Assembly (NCBI GenBank): GCA_003167215.1
Contig: PMTV01000014.1
Coordinates: 236,287-300,286, forward strand
DNA length: 64,000 nt
Direction of reading: 5' to 3'
From: Acidobacteriota bacterium
GTDB taxonomy: Bacteria; Acidobacteriota; Terriglobia; Acidiferrales; UBA7541
A model generated the notes under the pieces. The model did not search any database and was not told the origin of the DNA. It worked only from the letters and a program-made list of their open reading frames with translations. Positions 7,749-16,760 of the stretch are shown piece after piece. The position numbers and the translations under genes are program-made. Position 1 is the first letter of the stretch, and every line of letters begins with the position of its first letter.

Positions 7749-9872
7749 TCAAACTTTTGTTTTTTCCGGCAGGTGCTCGATTCTTAGGCCGAGCTTTCCC
7801 TTCCATTCCGCGCCCGGAGCCAATTCCACGGGCCAAACTGCGATGATCTGCGACCCTTGATAGATGCGCTCAAAACCGTCTTCTGATTCCGACACGCTTT
7901 CTATGGGCGTCACCCAAAAATCCTGCGCGTTCGGCGCGCCGAGAGTCACACTGATTCCCTGCCACTCATCTACGACGCGCAATTCCGAAGCGGGAGTTGC
8001 CGCGCCCCAACGCAACGGATAGCGCTGGCCATGGGTTTCAAAATATCGATCTGGAGCGGAGGGCGCCAGAAAATTTATGACTGCCTCGATTCCCACAAAA
8101 ACGGAAGCAGCGCCGGGCGCGCTTCGCCGCAGCGTCACATCGCAAATAATTTCAAAACCCATCGGCGTGGTGGCAAACGAAAATGTTTTTTCCACGGGCC
8201 AATCCGCGCTCTCTTCCGACACAAAGGTTGCTTTTGCAGGCGAGAGGTCTACGAGGCGATATCCGCCGGCCGCCAAGCCGGCATCTTCGTCGAGTCGCAC
8301 GGTTCCGCAATCTTCATATTTCTTGCCGCGTCCGAAAAGCTTCAACCGAAAAGCATTCTGCGGCCAGCGATCGTAATTCAGAAAGCGCTCCAAGCCCGGT
8401 TCCTTCATGCGTGTCTGTTCGTGAATGGACTGAACACCCTGCGTGCTCTTTGCAGTTAAATTCTTCAAAGCCGCGTGATACGCCTCCGGCTTCCGGCAGA
8501 GCGAATTAACCAACGCGGCATTGGACTCGCGGCAATCGATCGCGGAAATCGTAGCGCCATCGTGTGGCACGAGAACCGCCGCGTAGCGGTCGGAGTAGAA
8601 ATAGATTTCATCGCGCCCGTCAGCGTTGAAATCAATGGTTGCTACGTCGGCGTATTTCCGGCCGCGATGCATCAGAGAATCAGCGATAGTTTCCGCCTGA
8701 ACCAGAGCGCGCCAAAGCGCAGTCCGTAAGTGGGGCGAATACAGGCCGCCGAAAATCCCGTGCCAGTAAGCATCGTTGCATTGGCCGCGCAGCACCAGCG
8801 TCTTGGCCTGGTCGCGAGCGGCGAGAAACGGCTTGTCGTGCCGGCGGCTTTGGTCCAGGCTGCGGACCTTCGCCGAAACATGCTGCATTTTCTTGTGCAG
8901 AAGATTCGATTCGCAATACTTCGAGAAGAAATTTCTCCAAATGCCGCCGCGCAGGAAAGGCAGGTCCGCCGGACGGTTCGCGAATTCCGCGCTCAGCGCG
9001 TGGTAGCGATTTCGCGCTGGTGTGGGCAGCGCCCATTCCATCATTTCGCTATAAGAAGCAGTGGGAAGGTCGGCTCGGCCAAATGGCAAGTGCGAAGAGA
9101 CGCTACCGCCGGGCGTGCTGGTCTCCAGCCAATCGACATTGCGTTCAAGCTCGGAGAAAAACTTTTCGAGCCAGCGATCGCGATAGCAATGATCGTACGT
9201 TCCCGGCCACACGCCGAACTTCTCCATGTCGTCTCCCATGGAGGCGAAACCACCCGGATGCTCGGCGGCAGCGCGGCGCAGAAATTGGGTGGTCTCTTCG
9301 ACGCCGCGGAATGGAATCAGGTATCGCAGCGATTTCAGCCCGGGAAGAACTTTCACCCAATGGCATTGATCTTCGGCGGTGTAGTAGCCAAATAGTTGTT
9401 CCAACTCAAAGCCCGCACCGAGGAAATGGTTGTCGTCAACCAGAGTGTATTCAACTCCTGCGGCACCAAGCGATGACGGAAGCTGAGGCTCCCACACTCG
9501 CTCTGCAAGCCATGCTCCCTTTGGACGCTGGCCAAAATGTTTCTCGATGTAATCCGCGAGCCTCGTGATCTGTTCCAAACGGTCTTCGGGAGGGATTACT
9601 ACAAGGATTGGTTCGTAGAAACCGCCTCCTACGATTTCCACCTGCCCGCGTTTCACGAGCCCGCGAAGTTGCGCGAAATATTCCGGATGCGCACGCTCCA
9701 GCCACTCGAGCAACACGCCTGAATAATGCAGTCCCATGCGGATCAAGGGATGGCGTTCGAGCACTTGCACGAAAGGCAGGTAGGATTGCTGATAGGCGCG
9801 CTCCATCACATCGTCAAAGTTTCCGACGGGTTGATGCGCGTGAATGAGTAGCGCTAGCTGGAATTTAGCCAC
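7749..9872 (-). CDS. GH57 glycoside hydrolase, 4-alpha-glucanotransferase/amylase-like
   Basis: Alpha-glucan-active enzyme of 707 residues, probably cytosolic as no signal peptide is seen. GH57 motifs are in order: HAHQPVGN at 11-18, GGGFYEP at 82-88, WLAERVWEP at 121-129 with the likely nucleophile Glu124, and GDDMEKFG at 213-220 with the acid/base Asp at 214 or 215. The spacing agrees with Thermococcus 4-alpha-glucanotransferase (Glu123, Asp214), and the C-terminal half matches the DUF1925/DUF1926 beta-sandwich domains of that subgroup. A GTG start is preceded by AGAGGT. No other glycogen gene is near, so the natural substrate is inferred only. Confidence 0.9.
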   Translation of the reverse strand: MAKFQLALLIHAHQPVGNFDDVMERAYQQSYLPFVQVLERHPLIRMGLHYSGVLLEWLERAHPEYFAQLRGLVKRGQVEIVGGGFYEPILVVIPPEDRLEQITRLADYIEKHFGQRPKGAWLAERVWEPQLPSSLGAAGVEYTLVDDNHFLGAGFELEQLFGYYTAEDQCHWVKVLPGLKSLRYLIPFRGVEETTQFLRRAAAEHPGGFASMGDDMEKFGVWPGTYDHCYRDRWLEKFFSELERNVDWLETSTPGGSVSSHLPFGRADLPTASYSEMMEWALPTPARNRYHALSAEFANRPADLPFLRGGIWRNFFSKYCESNLLHKKMQHVSAKVRSLDQSRRHDKPFLAARDQAKTLVLRGQCNDAYWHGIFGGLYSPHLRTALWRALVQAETIADSLMHRGRKYADVATIDFNADGRDEIYFYSDRYAAVLVPHDGATISAIDCRESNAALVNSLCRKPEAYHAALKNLTAKSTQGVQSIHEQTRMKEPGLERFLNYDRWPQNAFRLKLFGRGKKYEDCGTVRLDEDAGLAAGGYRLVDLSPAKATFVSEESADWPVEKTFSFATTPMGFEIICDVTLRRSAPGAASVFVGIEAVINFLAPSAPDRYFETHGQRYPLRWGAATPASELRVVDEWQGISVTLGAPNAQDFWVTPIESVSESEDGFERIYQGSQIIAVWPVELAPGAEWKGKLGLRIEHLPEKTKV

Positions 9873-9991
9873 TACTGAACCTCTTTGACCTTCACAGAAT
9901 AACCTGAATCCGGCGAACTTCCCAGGAAACGGGGTGCTTGCATGTTTCTATGATATTCACGGGAACGTCTAAATTGCGCAATCCAACTGCG

Positions 9992-10669
9992 TCAAGCTGG
10001 TCGAGAGATGCCGAAACGCGTTACCGCTGCTCCAGCAAACGGCGTGAGGCGCTCGATGAGCCGCTTGATCGCCACTTCTAGGGACGCGTCGGCAGCGCCG
10101 GCAGGTACGTAGAGAACGATCAGGATGTCCTGGGCGCTCTCCGTGATCATGCTGCGCGTGGAATCGCTTATCGGGCTGCCGAACGGACCCTGAGAATCGG
10201 CGAGCAACGGACGCCCGTTAAGATGCCATGTTTGTTTGCCGATGCCTTCATAGCTCTCGCCTGAAATACCGTGTCGAAATTCGATGGGCTGATGAATTCG
10301 CGACCGGTCGTAACAACCGAACGGCCATCCTGTTTCGATAGATCCGAGATTTCCGATGTCCACGACATTTGAAACGCGATAAAGGCCCTTCCCTTGCACC
10401 ACTCGCCGCAGCAAAGCTTCCGACGACGGACGATATTTCGAAGGGTCCATGCCCCACTCGCGGAACATCGCGCGCACCTCTCGAACCGGCTTCGCATCGG
10501 CTAAAGTTTCCAGAGTAAATTCACGGCGCTTGCCTTCGCAGACTTCGTCCATCAACTGCACGAGTCCGGGATCGGCAGGCGCGACGCGCAAGCCATCGGC
10601 TTCGACCATACCCAGTTTTACGCCGGGCAGCCTGATATTGATTTCCACGAGTGTCCTCGCTCGCGCCAT
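9992..10669 (-). CDS. B3/B4 tRNA-binding-domain protein
   Basis: A stand-alone B3/4 domain of 225 residues, the fold that carries editing activity in the PheRS beta subunit. Supporting stretches are YRPSSEALLRRVVQGKGLYRVSNVVDIGNLGSIETGWPFGCYD and the later ILIVLYVP strand. Such free-standing proteins (COG3382 type) are common but their substrate is not established; trans-editing of mischarged tRNA is a reasonable but unproven guess. It is divergent from the DUF309 gene with about 60 bases between them. Confidence 0.8.
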   Translation of the reverse strand: MARARTLVEINIRLPGVKLGMVEADGLRVAPADPGLVQLMDEVCEGKRREFTLETLADAKPVREVRAMFREWGMDPSKYRPSSEALLRRVVQGKGLYRVSNVVDIGNLGSIETGWPFGCYDRSRIHQPIEFRHGISGESYEGIGKQTWHLNGRPLLADSQGPFGSPISDSTRSMITESAQDILIVLYVPAGAADASLEVAIKRLIERLTPFAGAAVTRFGISRPA

Positions 10670-10729
10670 AGCCGGCTGCTATGATGGCTCGCGATTTAGA
10701 GAGTTTAAAGGGAAAAGGATTTCCAGGCG

Positions 10730-11092
10730 ATGAATTCCGGGGAAAAAGATGAGAAATTTCAGCGCGGCATTTTACATTTTAACGCGCAGGAATTTTTCGA
10801 AGCTCACGAAGTGTGGGAGGAGGTTTGGCTGGTGGAAGCCGAGCCGGAAAAGACCTTTCTGCAAGGCATCATTCAAATCGCGGCGGCGTTTCATCATTAC
10901 CTCCGCGAAAACCCCGATGGGGCAGAATCGCTGCTCGCCGCCGGTATCGTCAAACTGTCACGTTTTCCCGCGCATCATCGCGGTTTGGCAATCGGGGACT
11001 TGCGCGCCGCGGCAAAACGGTGGGCAAGAAGCATCGGCGAAGGCGAAAAAGCCGGTCGCGCGCAGATTCCACGTTTGCACCGAAGCGATTGA
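10730..11092 (+). CDS. DUF309 domain protein
   Basis: Small helical protein of 120 residues. The signature FNAQEFFEAHEVWEEVWL at about 18-35, followed by FLQGIIQIAAAFHHYLREN, is characteristic of DUF309, where the conserved His and Glu residues line a presumed metal or ligand pocket. The function is unknown. The C-terminal 25 residues after the core are basic and not conserved. It may share a transcript with the downstream sufT-like gene, about 100 bases away. Confidence 0.85.
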   Translation: MNSGEKDEKFQRGILHFNAQEFFEAHEVWEEVWLVEAEPEKTFLQGIIQIAAAFHHYLRENPDGAESLLAAGIVKLSRFPAHHRGLAIGDLRAAAKRWARSIGEGEKAGRAQIPRLHRSD

Positions 11093-11194
11093 CACCTGGA
11101 TGTGGCTATGAAACGCTGGCTTAGGGCTTATTAGCGACGCCTCAGCTCCTGCGGCATCAAATATCGTGGCCCATTCCAGCGAGGAGAAACCTAA

Positions 11195-11503
11195 ATGGCA
11201 GTAGAACGAGAACGTATCTTAGAAGCGCTGCGGCAGTGTTACGACCCGGAGATTCCCATCAATATTGTGGATCTCGGGCTGATTTACGATGCGCACTCCG
11301 ACGAAGCCGGCAACGTAGCAGTGAAAATGACCCTGACCACGCAAGGTTGCCCTTCTGCTCTGGCCATCCCCGAGCAGGTAAAAGCCCGGATTGCAGCCAT
11401 TGAAGAAGTGCGCGATGTGACAGTGGAAATCGTGTGGGAACCAGCCTGGAATCCGAGCATGATCAGCGAGAGCGGGCGCAAAGTGCTTGGCCTCGAAGTC
11501 TAA
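11195..11503 (+). CDS. MIP18/SufT-family Fe-S assembly protein
   Basis: A 102-residue DUF59 domain protein. The motifs DPEIPINIVDLGLIY near the start, TTQGCP in the middle (one conserved Cys) and VWEPAWNPSMIS near the end are typical of the family. Members such as SufT or PaaD help mature Fe-S proteins; no suf operon is in view, but a ferredoxin lies convergent just downstream. A good Shine-Dalgarno, GAGGAG, lies before the ATG. Confidence 0.9.
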   Translation: MAVERERILEALRQCYDPEIPINIVDLGLIYDAHSDEAGNVAVKMTLTTQGCPSALAIPEQVKARIAAIEEVRDVTVEIVWEPAWNPSMISESGRKVLGLEV

Positions 11504-11512
11504 CCACTCTGC

Positions 11513-11544
11513 AAAAGAAAACGGCGAATCTCTCGATCCGCCGT
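11513..11544 (-). terminator. Intrinsic terminator of the ferredoxin gene
   Basis: On the minus strand the arms ACGGCG and CGCCGT form a 6-bp stem, continued by three more pairs after a mismatch, and are followed by TTTTCTTTT. It lies just past the ferredoxin stop. On the plus strand the hairpin lacks a T run, so it probably serves the minus strand. Confidence 0.65.
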
Positions 11545-11591
11545 CGTAGATCTCTAGGCGAGCATAAAGAGGATCTCTCGCGCAAAAAAGC

Positions 11592-11861
11592 CTAGGTTTT
11601 CTTGTTCGTGTACCAGTCCGCGTTGATGGGCGTGAAGCTTGCCCACTTTTCCGGCAAATCCTCGAGCGCGAAAATGGCTGTTACCGGGCAAACCGGAACG
11701 CAAGCTCCGCAATCAATACACTCAACCGGACTGATGTAGAGCATTTTCTCTGCTTCAAAATCCGCCTCGTCTTTTCGCGGGTGGATGCAGTCCACCGGAC
11801 ACACGTCAACGCAGGCGGTGTCTTTCGTACCGATACAGGGTTCAGCAATTACGTAAGCCAT
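11592..11861 (-). CDS. fdxA: 7Fe-type ferredoxin ([3Fe-4S]/[4Fe-4S])
   Basis: Small cytosolic electron carrier of 89 residues. The start is the ATG giving MAYVIAEPCIG, since GAGGAG lies 8 bases upstream; a Met 7 codons earlier has no such site. Cys positions are 9, 17, 21 and 25, then 48, 51, 54 and 58 (CIDCGACVPVCP). In the first cluster the second Cys of a usual CxxC is Thr12, the pattern of Azotobacter ferredoxin I, where Cys8, 16 and 49 hold a 3Fe cluster. The family and spacing are clear; the partner redox enzymes are not evident here. Confidence 0.9.
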   Translation of the reverse strand: MAYVIAEPCIGTKDTACVDVCPVDCIHPRKDEADFEAEKMLYISPVECIDCGACVPVCPVTAIFALEDLPEKWASFTPINADWYTNKKT

Positions 11862-12051
11862 ATTGCGTTCTCCTCGAAGCAATCACATTTCCCGGATGGT
11901 CCCGGAGTATTGCCAATAGCCTTATGCATTTTTTATACCATCAAATAATAGCAGGCACAAGCGCAAGGCCCTGCTCCTGTTTTCTCCAGCCTTGCCGCAG
12001 TTGCCGCTCGCGGAGATAAACCGATAGAATGGGATTCTGAGGGAAACGGGC

Positions 12052-12666
12052 TTGAAACGAAAATGGCACTATCGGTTTCTGATTTTCGCCTCAGTTTTGC
12101 TTTTTTCTCTGGCGGCGGTTCATCCAGCTCGGACGGAGAACGCCGGGAAGAAGGCTCAGCCGGCCGTTGCGCAAGCTGCAAAAACTCCAGATCCGTCGAT
12201 AATCGATCTCGCAGGCTACCAACAAATGCTCGCAAAATACCGCGGCAAGCCGCTGGTAGTGAATTTTTGGGCTACTTGGTGCGAACCTTGCCGTGACGAA
12301 TACCCCCTGATTGTTGAGTTGGCTGCTGAGTTTAAAGCACAAGGCGTGAGCGTCGTCGGAATAAACATGGACGACGATTCGGACATGAATCTGGTTCGCC
12401 GGTTCATCGCGCGCACGCAGCCACACTTTCCGAACTACCGCCAAAAACCAGGGATCGATCTCGACGCGTTCTATCAAGGAGTGAATCCGGCATGGAAAGG
12501 AACCATGCCGCAGACAGTTTTTTACAACCGCGATGGGCGCATCGGCGGGTATTTCCTGGGCACGCGGCCGCGCCCCGTTTTCGAGCAGGCTTTCCGCGAT
12601 CTGCTGGCAAAACCCACCGCCAGTAACGACATAACTGCCGGTCGAAGCATAGCCGGACATAGCTAG
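12052..12666 (+). CDS. TlpA-like thiol-disulfide oxidoreductase
   Basis: Exported thioredoxin-fold protein of 204 residues. A TTG start gives a good signal peptide: basic MKRKWHYR, then FLIFASVLLFSLAAVHPA. The thioredoxin core begins near residue 52, with the active site WCEPC (Cys77 and Cys80). The cis-Pro segment is MPQTVF. The CEPC dipeptide is typical of TlpA/ResA reductases that work on cytochrome c or other periplasmic thiols. An ATG inside would remove the signal peptide. Its target is unknown; the next gene, an MBL hydrolase, follows after 23 bases. Confidence 0.88.
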   Translation: MKRKWHYRFLIFASVLLFSLAAVHPARTENAGKKAQPAVAQAAKTPDPSIIDLAGYQQMLAKYRGKPLVVNFWATWCEPCRDEYPLIVELAAEFKAQGVSVVGINMDDDSDMNLVRRFIARTQPHFPNYRQKPGIDLDAFYQGVNPAWKGTMPQTVFYNRDGRIGGYFLGTRPRPVFEQAFRDLLAKPTASNDITAGRSIAGHS

Positions 12667-12689
12667 CTTTTATAACGAGGGAATCATTC

Positions 12690-13403
12690 ATGCTTCACGC
12701 GCGAGGCAATAAACTGACGTGGCTCGGCCACGCCACATTTCGCATTACCACACCGTCCGGAAAAATAATCGTCATTGATCCGTGGGTCCAAACCAATCCG
12801 ATGTGCCCTGAGCCGCTAAAGAAATTCGATCGCCTCGACACCATGCTTATTACCCACGGGCATTTCGACCACATTGCGGACGCAGTGGCACTCGGGAAGC
12901 AGTTTAAGCCGCAGATTGTTGGAATTTTCGAGACATGCGTGTGGCTGGAATCGAAAGGTGTTTCGAATACGAATGGAATGAACAAGGGCGGCACTCAGCG
13001 AGTGGGTGAGATCGAAGTCACCATGGTGAATGCGATTCATTCCTGCGGAATTCAAGATGGCGACAAGATCGTGTACGGCGGGGAAGCCTGTGGTTACATC
13101 ATCCGCCTTCCCGGTGGCCTGACGATTTATCACGCGGGCGACACGGCGGTTTTTGGCGACATGAAATTAATCGGCGAACTGTACGCTCCTGATCTCGCCC
13201 TTCTGCCGATTGGCGATCACTACACGATGGGTCCGAGAGAAGCGGCAATGGCGATCAGGCTTCTCGGCGTTCGCCAGGTGGTTCCGATGCACTTTGGCAC
13301 TTTCCCGCCGCTGGTCGGGCGGCCCGAGCAGCTTCGTCAAATCACGCAGGACATTTCGGGGCTTGAGATTCACGCACTGAAGCCCGGCGATTCGATTGGT
13401 TAG
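12690..13403 (+). CDS. UPF0173 metallo-beta-lactamase-fold hydrolase
   Basis: Cytosolic metal-dependent hydrolase of 237 residues. The start LTWLGHATFRITTPSGKIIVIDPW is typical of UPF0173 and the UlaG-like branch. The metal motif is THGHFDHIAD at about 50-59, followed by the later ligands in IHSCG, YHAGDTAVF and VPMHFGTFPP. GAGGGA lies 7 bases before the ATG. Family members act on lactones or phosphodiesters, but the substrate of this group is not known. Confidence 0.92.
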   Translation: MLHARGNKLTWLGHATFRITTPSGKIIVIDPWVQTNPMCPEPLKKFDRLDTMLITHGHFDHIADAVALGKQFKPQIVGIFETCVWLESKGVSNTNGMNKGGTQRVGEIEVTMVNAIHSCGIQDGDKIVYGGEACGYIIRLPGGLTIYHAGDTAVFGDMKLIGELYAPDLALLPIGDHYTMGPREAAMAIRLLGVRQVVPMHFGTFPPLVGRPEQLRQITQDISGLEIHALKPGDSIG

Positions 13404-13437
13404 CGATTCAGATGGAAGCTGATGAGAAAGGAATAAA

Positions 13438-14067
13438 ATGCCCGGTATTTTGAATGCAAAGGTGGAACAGTACCTTGCGGGGTTGTTGCCCAAGCGCGAC
13501 GCCGTAATCTCAGACATGGAGCGCTACGCCAAGCAGCATGACGTTCCGATTATTGGCCCCGTGGTTGCACGATCGATCTATCTATTAGCGCAAATTTCCG
13601 GCGTCAAGCGAATCTTCGAGATGGGTTCCGCGATCGGATATTCCACCATCTGGTTGGCGCGCGCCGCAGGCGCGGATGCGGAGGTTTATTACACCGACGG
13701 CGATCCGGCGAATGCGGCGCGTGCTCGCGGGTACTTTAAACGCGCCGGGGTTGAACAGCGCATCCAGATCATGTCCGGTGATGCCGTGAATCTGATCGAT
13801 CAAGTTCCCGGCGAATTCGATCTCATCTTCATCGATGTTGACAAACACCAATATCCAGAGGCTTTGCGCAAAGCGATTCCCCGTCTGCGCTCGGGTGGAT
13901 TATTAATCACCGACAACGTACTGTGGTCGGGCCACGTTACCGCTAAGGCGAAAGATCCGAACACGCGTGCGATTCAGCAATTCAACAAGCTGATTTATTC
14001 TTCGCGTGAACTCTTTCCCGTGATCATTCCTCTGCGCGACGGCGTAGCGGTTTGCCGCAAATCCTAG
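13438..14067 (+). CDS. SAM-dependent O-methyltransferase (COMT/CCoAOMT-like)
   Basis: Class I methyltransferase of 209 residues, in the O-methyltransferase family 3 group. The SAM loop FEMGSAIGYSTIWLA lies near residue 60, the acidic residue of motif II in VYYTDGDP, and the metal-binding motif in FDLIFIDVDKHQYP followed by LLITDNVLWSG. These Asp and Asn residues match the divalent-metal site of catechol-type O-methyltransferases. AAAGGA precedes the ATG. It is convergent with proline dehydrogenase. The acceptor is unknown. Confidence 0.9.
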   Translation: MPGILNAKVEQYLAGLLPKRDAVISDMERYAKQHDVPIIGPVVARSIYLLAQISGVKRIFEMGSAIGYSTIWLARAAGADAEVYYTDGDPANAARARGYFKRAGVEQRIQIMSGDAVNLIDQVPGEFDLIFIDVDKHQYPEALRKAIPRLRSGGLLITDNVLWSGHVTAKAKDPNTRAIQQFNKLIYSSRELFPVIIPLRDGVAVCRKS

Positions 14068-14120
14068 AATTGTTTCTGACTCTCTGCGGATCGTGCCTCC
14101 CGGAGGCTCGGCCTTCGAAT

Positions 14121-15050
14121 TCAGGAAGCGGAATTGCGCGAAGACCTCGGCAGCAGGTTGCGCAAAAAGAAGGTCAGGTTAGCGGGGCGCTCCGCCAGGC
14201 GGCGCATGAAGTAAGGAAACCAGTCCGTGCCATACGGGATATAAATGCGGAGCCGGAAACCTTCTCGAACGAGCTGTTTCTGCAGATCCGTACGAATACC
14301 GTAGAGCATTTGAAACTCGAATTGCTCGCGGCCGATATTTTTCTCGCGAACGAAATTCTTCGTAGCGTCAATCATCGCAGGATCGTGAGTTGCTATGCCG
14401 TGGTAAATTCCGCTGGGCAATAGCAGCTTCATCAATTTCACATAGTTGGCGTCCACATCCGACTTTTTCGGAAATGCAATGTCTGGCGGCTCTTTGTACG
14501 CGCCCTTGCAAAGGCGAAGCCGGCAGCCCGCGGCAATCAAATCCAGGACGTCCTTTTCCGCACGATAGAGATAGGCCTGCATCACGGTACCCACGGCGGC
14601 ATACTTCGCGCGAACGCGCTTTGCCATTTCGACCGTGCGCTCCGTGTAGGGAGAGCCTTCCATGTCAATGCGCACGAAATTCTGTTGGGCCGTGGCACGC
14701 GCGACGATTTTTTCGAGAAGCTCCTGGCACAGATTCTCGTTCAGATCGATGCCAAGCTGCGTGAGCTTGAGTGAAACGTTAGAGTCGAGCTTTTCGCGTT
14801 CAATGCGCTCAAAGATCGCCAGGTAATTCTCGGCGGCCCGTCGCGCTCCGGCTTCATCCGACACATTTTCGCCCAGCAAATCGAGACTAGCCAATTGCAT
14901 TGCGCCGTTTACATGGCGGGCGACTTCGACAGCGTCGTCCAGGCTCTCGCCAGCAACGAATCGCCGCGCGACTCGGCGGCTCAGTGCATTGTGCATGATC
15001 AGCGGCGCGAGCCGCTTATTCTCTGAAAGATGCAAAAGGAATGAGCGCAT
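14121..15050 (-). CDS. putB: Proline dehydrogenase (monofunctional)
   Basis: FAD-dependent oxidation of proline to pyrroline-5-carboxylate, a beta/alpha barrel of 309 residues. Recognisable stretches are VSLKLTQLGID, FVRIDMEGSPYTE, QAYLYRAEKDVLDLIAAGCRLRLCKGAYKEP and, near the end, IYIPYGTDWFPYFMRRLAERP, whose paired Arg residues bind the proline carboxylate. This is the short single-domain form used in Gram-positive and acidobacterial-like genomes; the partner P5C dehydrogenase is not in the window. The symbol follows monofunctional use. Confidence 0.93.
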   Translation of the reverse strand: MRSFLLHLSENKRLAPLIMHNALSRRVARRFVAGESLDDAVEVARHVNGAMQLASLDLLGENVSDEAGARRAAENYLAIFERIEREKLDSNVSLKLTQLGIDLNENLCQELLEKIVARATAQQNFVRIDMEGSPYTERTVEMAKRVRAKYAAVGTVMQAYLYRAEKDVLDLIAAGCRLRLCKGAYKEPPDIAFPKKSDVDANYVKLMKLLLPSGIYHGIATHDPAMIDATKNFVREKNIGREQFEFQMLYGIRTDLQKQLVREGFRLRIYIPYGTDWFPYFMRRLAERPANLTFFLRNLLPRSSRNSAS

Positions 15051-15135
15051 CAGAAGGCGGCAGTGACGAATTGGCGATCAGAGATTGTTGGAACTTGCAT
15101 CAACCCGGAATTATGAGCAGAGCGGAGCAGACGCA

Positions 15136-16059
15136 TCAGTCTTTAAGTCTCGTAAGGAATTTTTCAGCATCAATCGCCGCCATGCACCCGGAGCCCGCGG
15201 CGGTTACCGCTTGCCTGTAACGATGATCTTGCACGTCTCCAGCGGCAAAAACGCCTTCCACATTCGTCTGCGAGCCGTGGTGAGTGAGGAGATAACCTGC
15301 ATCGTCCATCTTTAGCTGTCCCTGAAAAACTTTTGTGTTGGGGTCATGGCCTATGGCAACGAAAACACCTTCGGTAGCGACGGTCTTCTTCTCATTGGTA
15401 TCCATGTTGCGGACGGTAACCATTTCCACCGACTTCTTACTTACGTCGTGGACTTCGTCAATGACGTAGGGCGTGAGAAATTGAATCTTTTCATTCGCGT
15501 GCGCGCGATCCAGCATAATTTTCGTAGCGCGAAATTCGTTACGCCGATGCAGAATAGTGACGCTCTTTGCAAATTTCGTAAGGAAGGTGGCCTCTTCCAT
15601 CGCCGTATCACCGCCCCCAACAACTAAGATATCGCGCCCGCGAAAAAAATAGCCATCGCATGTAGCACATGTGGAAACACCGTGCCCAAGCAAGTGGCCC
15701 TCCGATTCAATACCGAGCATTCGCGCCGACGCGCCGGCTGCGACGATCAACGCCTCGCATTCGTAACTTTCTTTTCCTGCTTCAATTTTGAATGGCCGCT
15801 TGCTCAAGTCCACGGATGTCACCGCGCCGGAACGAAACTCAGTTCCAAACCGCTGGGCTTGCTTGCGGGTGTTTTCGATCAATTCCGGTCCCAGGATACC
15901 TTCCGGAAATCCCGGAAAATTCTCGACCATGGTGGTCAAGGCGAGCTGGCCCCCGGGTTCATAGCCATCAAGAACAAGCGGTTTCAGGTCAGCACGCGCA
16001 GCATAAATTGCGGCGGTCAAGCCCGCGCATCCGCTTCCGATGATGATCACTTTGTGCAC
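15136..16059 (-). CDS. trxB: Thioredoxin reductase
   Basis: NADPH-dependent flavoprotein that reduces thioredoxin, 307 residues. A GTG start giving VHKVIIIGSGCAG is chosen because GAGGAG lies 6 bases upstream; a longer frame of 28 extra residues has no support and is unusual for the family. The FAD-binding GSGCAGLTAAIYAARA, the redox pair CATC (Cys131 and Cys134) and the second Rossmann motif VVGGGDTAMEEA are all present, and the end AAGDVQDHRYRQAVTAAGSGCMAA is canonical. A TlpA-type protein lies nearby but in a separate unit. Confidence 0.95.
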   Translation of the reverse strand: MHKVIIIGSGCAGLTAAIYAARADLKPLVLDGYEPGGQLALTTMVENFPGFPEGILGPELIENTRKQAQRFGTEFRSGAVTSVDLSKRPFKIEAGKESYECEALIVAAGASARMLGIESEGHLLGHGVSTCATCDGYFFRGRDILVVGGGDTAMEEATFLTKFAKSVTILHRRNEFRATKIMLDRAHANEKIQFLTPYVIDEVHDVSKKSVEMVTVRNMDTNEKKTVATEGVFVAIGHDPNTKVFQGQLKMDDAGYLLTHHGSQTNVEGVFAAGDVQDHRYRQAVTAAGSGCMAAIDAEKFLTRLKD

Positions 16060-16236
16060 TGAAATCTCCTCGAAAAGTCCCCGTCGGCCGCCGATGCGAC
16101 ACGTGAAAAGTTTAATTGTATCATTCCATGTCCGCGATGCCATGGCTCCGCGAGTTGCGGGATGTCCGGCAGCTCGCGCGATGTATTAGTGGCCCAAGGC
16201 GGCGGGGCCATGTTGAGGACCTGGTAAGAGGAACGC

Positions 16237-16596
16237 ATGCTGACGTCTGCAAAGCTTTTCCAGCTTCTGAATGAATCTATCGTTTTGCTCCTCGGAGCTC
16301 TTCTGATTCTGCTGGCCGTTTCCGGGCGCGTGGGATTGCCAACGCGGCCGGCGGCTTTGATTGCGGTGGGAATTGTTTTTTTGTACTGGGGTGCCCGCGC
16401 CTGGACGCGGCGCGGACCTGCGGCACCCCATTGCTCCTCAAAGATACGCGCGGGCTCGCTTGCTCTGGTTGGCGCGCTTATTTTGGGTGTCCCCGTTCTT
16501 CCTGTTCGTTGCATCCCGTTGCTTCTGGGACTTGCCGGAGCGGTGCTTGTACTGCGTGGGACTCTGGGCGCCATCTTCTTCACTCGAAGTGAATGA
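16237..16596 (+). CDS. Small multi-pass membrane protein
   Basis: Not recognised. The protein of 119 residues has about four hydrophobic stretches: SIVLLLGALLILLAV, AALIAVGIVFLYWG, LALVGALILGVPVL and LLLGLAGAVLVLRGTLGAIFF. AGAGGA lies before the ATG. The short hairpin-like layout could fit a DUF-type integral membrane protein. It is divergent from trxB with about 180 bases between starts. Being alone and short, it is given moderate confidence. Confidence 0.6.
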   Translation: MLTSAKLFQLLNESIVLLLGALLILLAVSGRVGLPTRPAALIAVGIVFLYWGARAWTRRGPAAPHCSSKIRAGSLALVGALILGVPVLPVRCIPLLLGLAGAVLVLRGTLGAIFFTRSE

Positions 16597-16760
16597 ACAC
16601 CCCAAGTTGCATATTTCGAAACTCTCGATAGACATCCTTCGCTCTTGCCAGTCCGTCCGCTTCCCGATAATCTCACTCGCGTGTCTAGGTTCTCCAGTTC
16701 AATTGAATGGCTGAACCTGAGGCGGAGAATACAGATCTAGGAATTAAAGAGGACAAGAAC

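Noticed and set aside
16047-16676. Minus-strand frame of 209 codons before trxB
   Set aside because: It is antisense to the small membrane protein and out of frame with trxB, rich in Arg and Ser.
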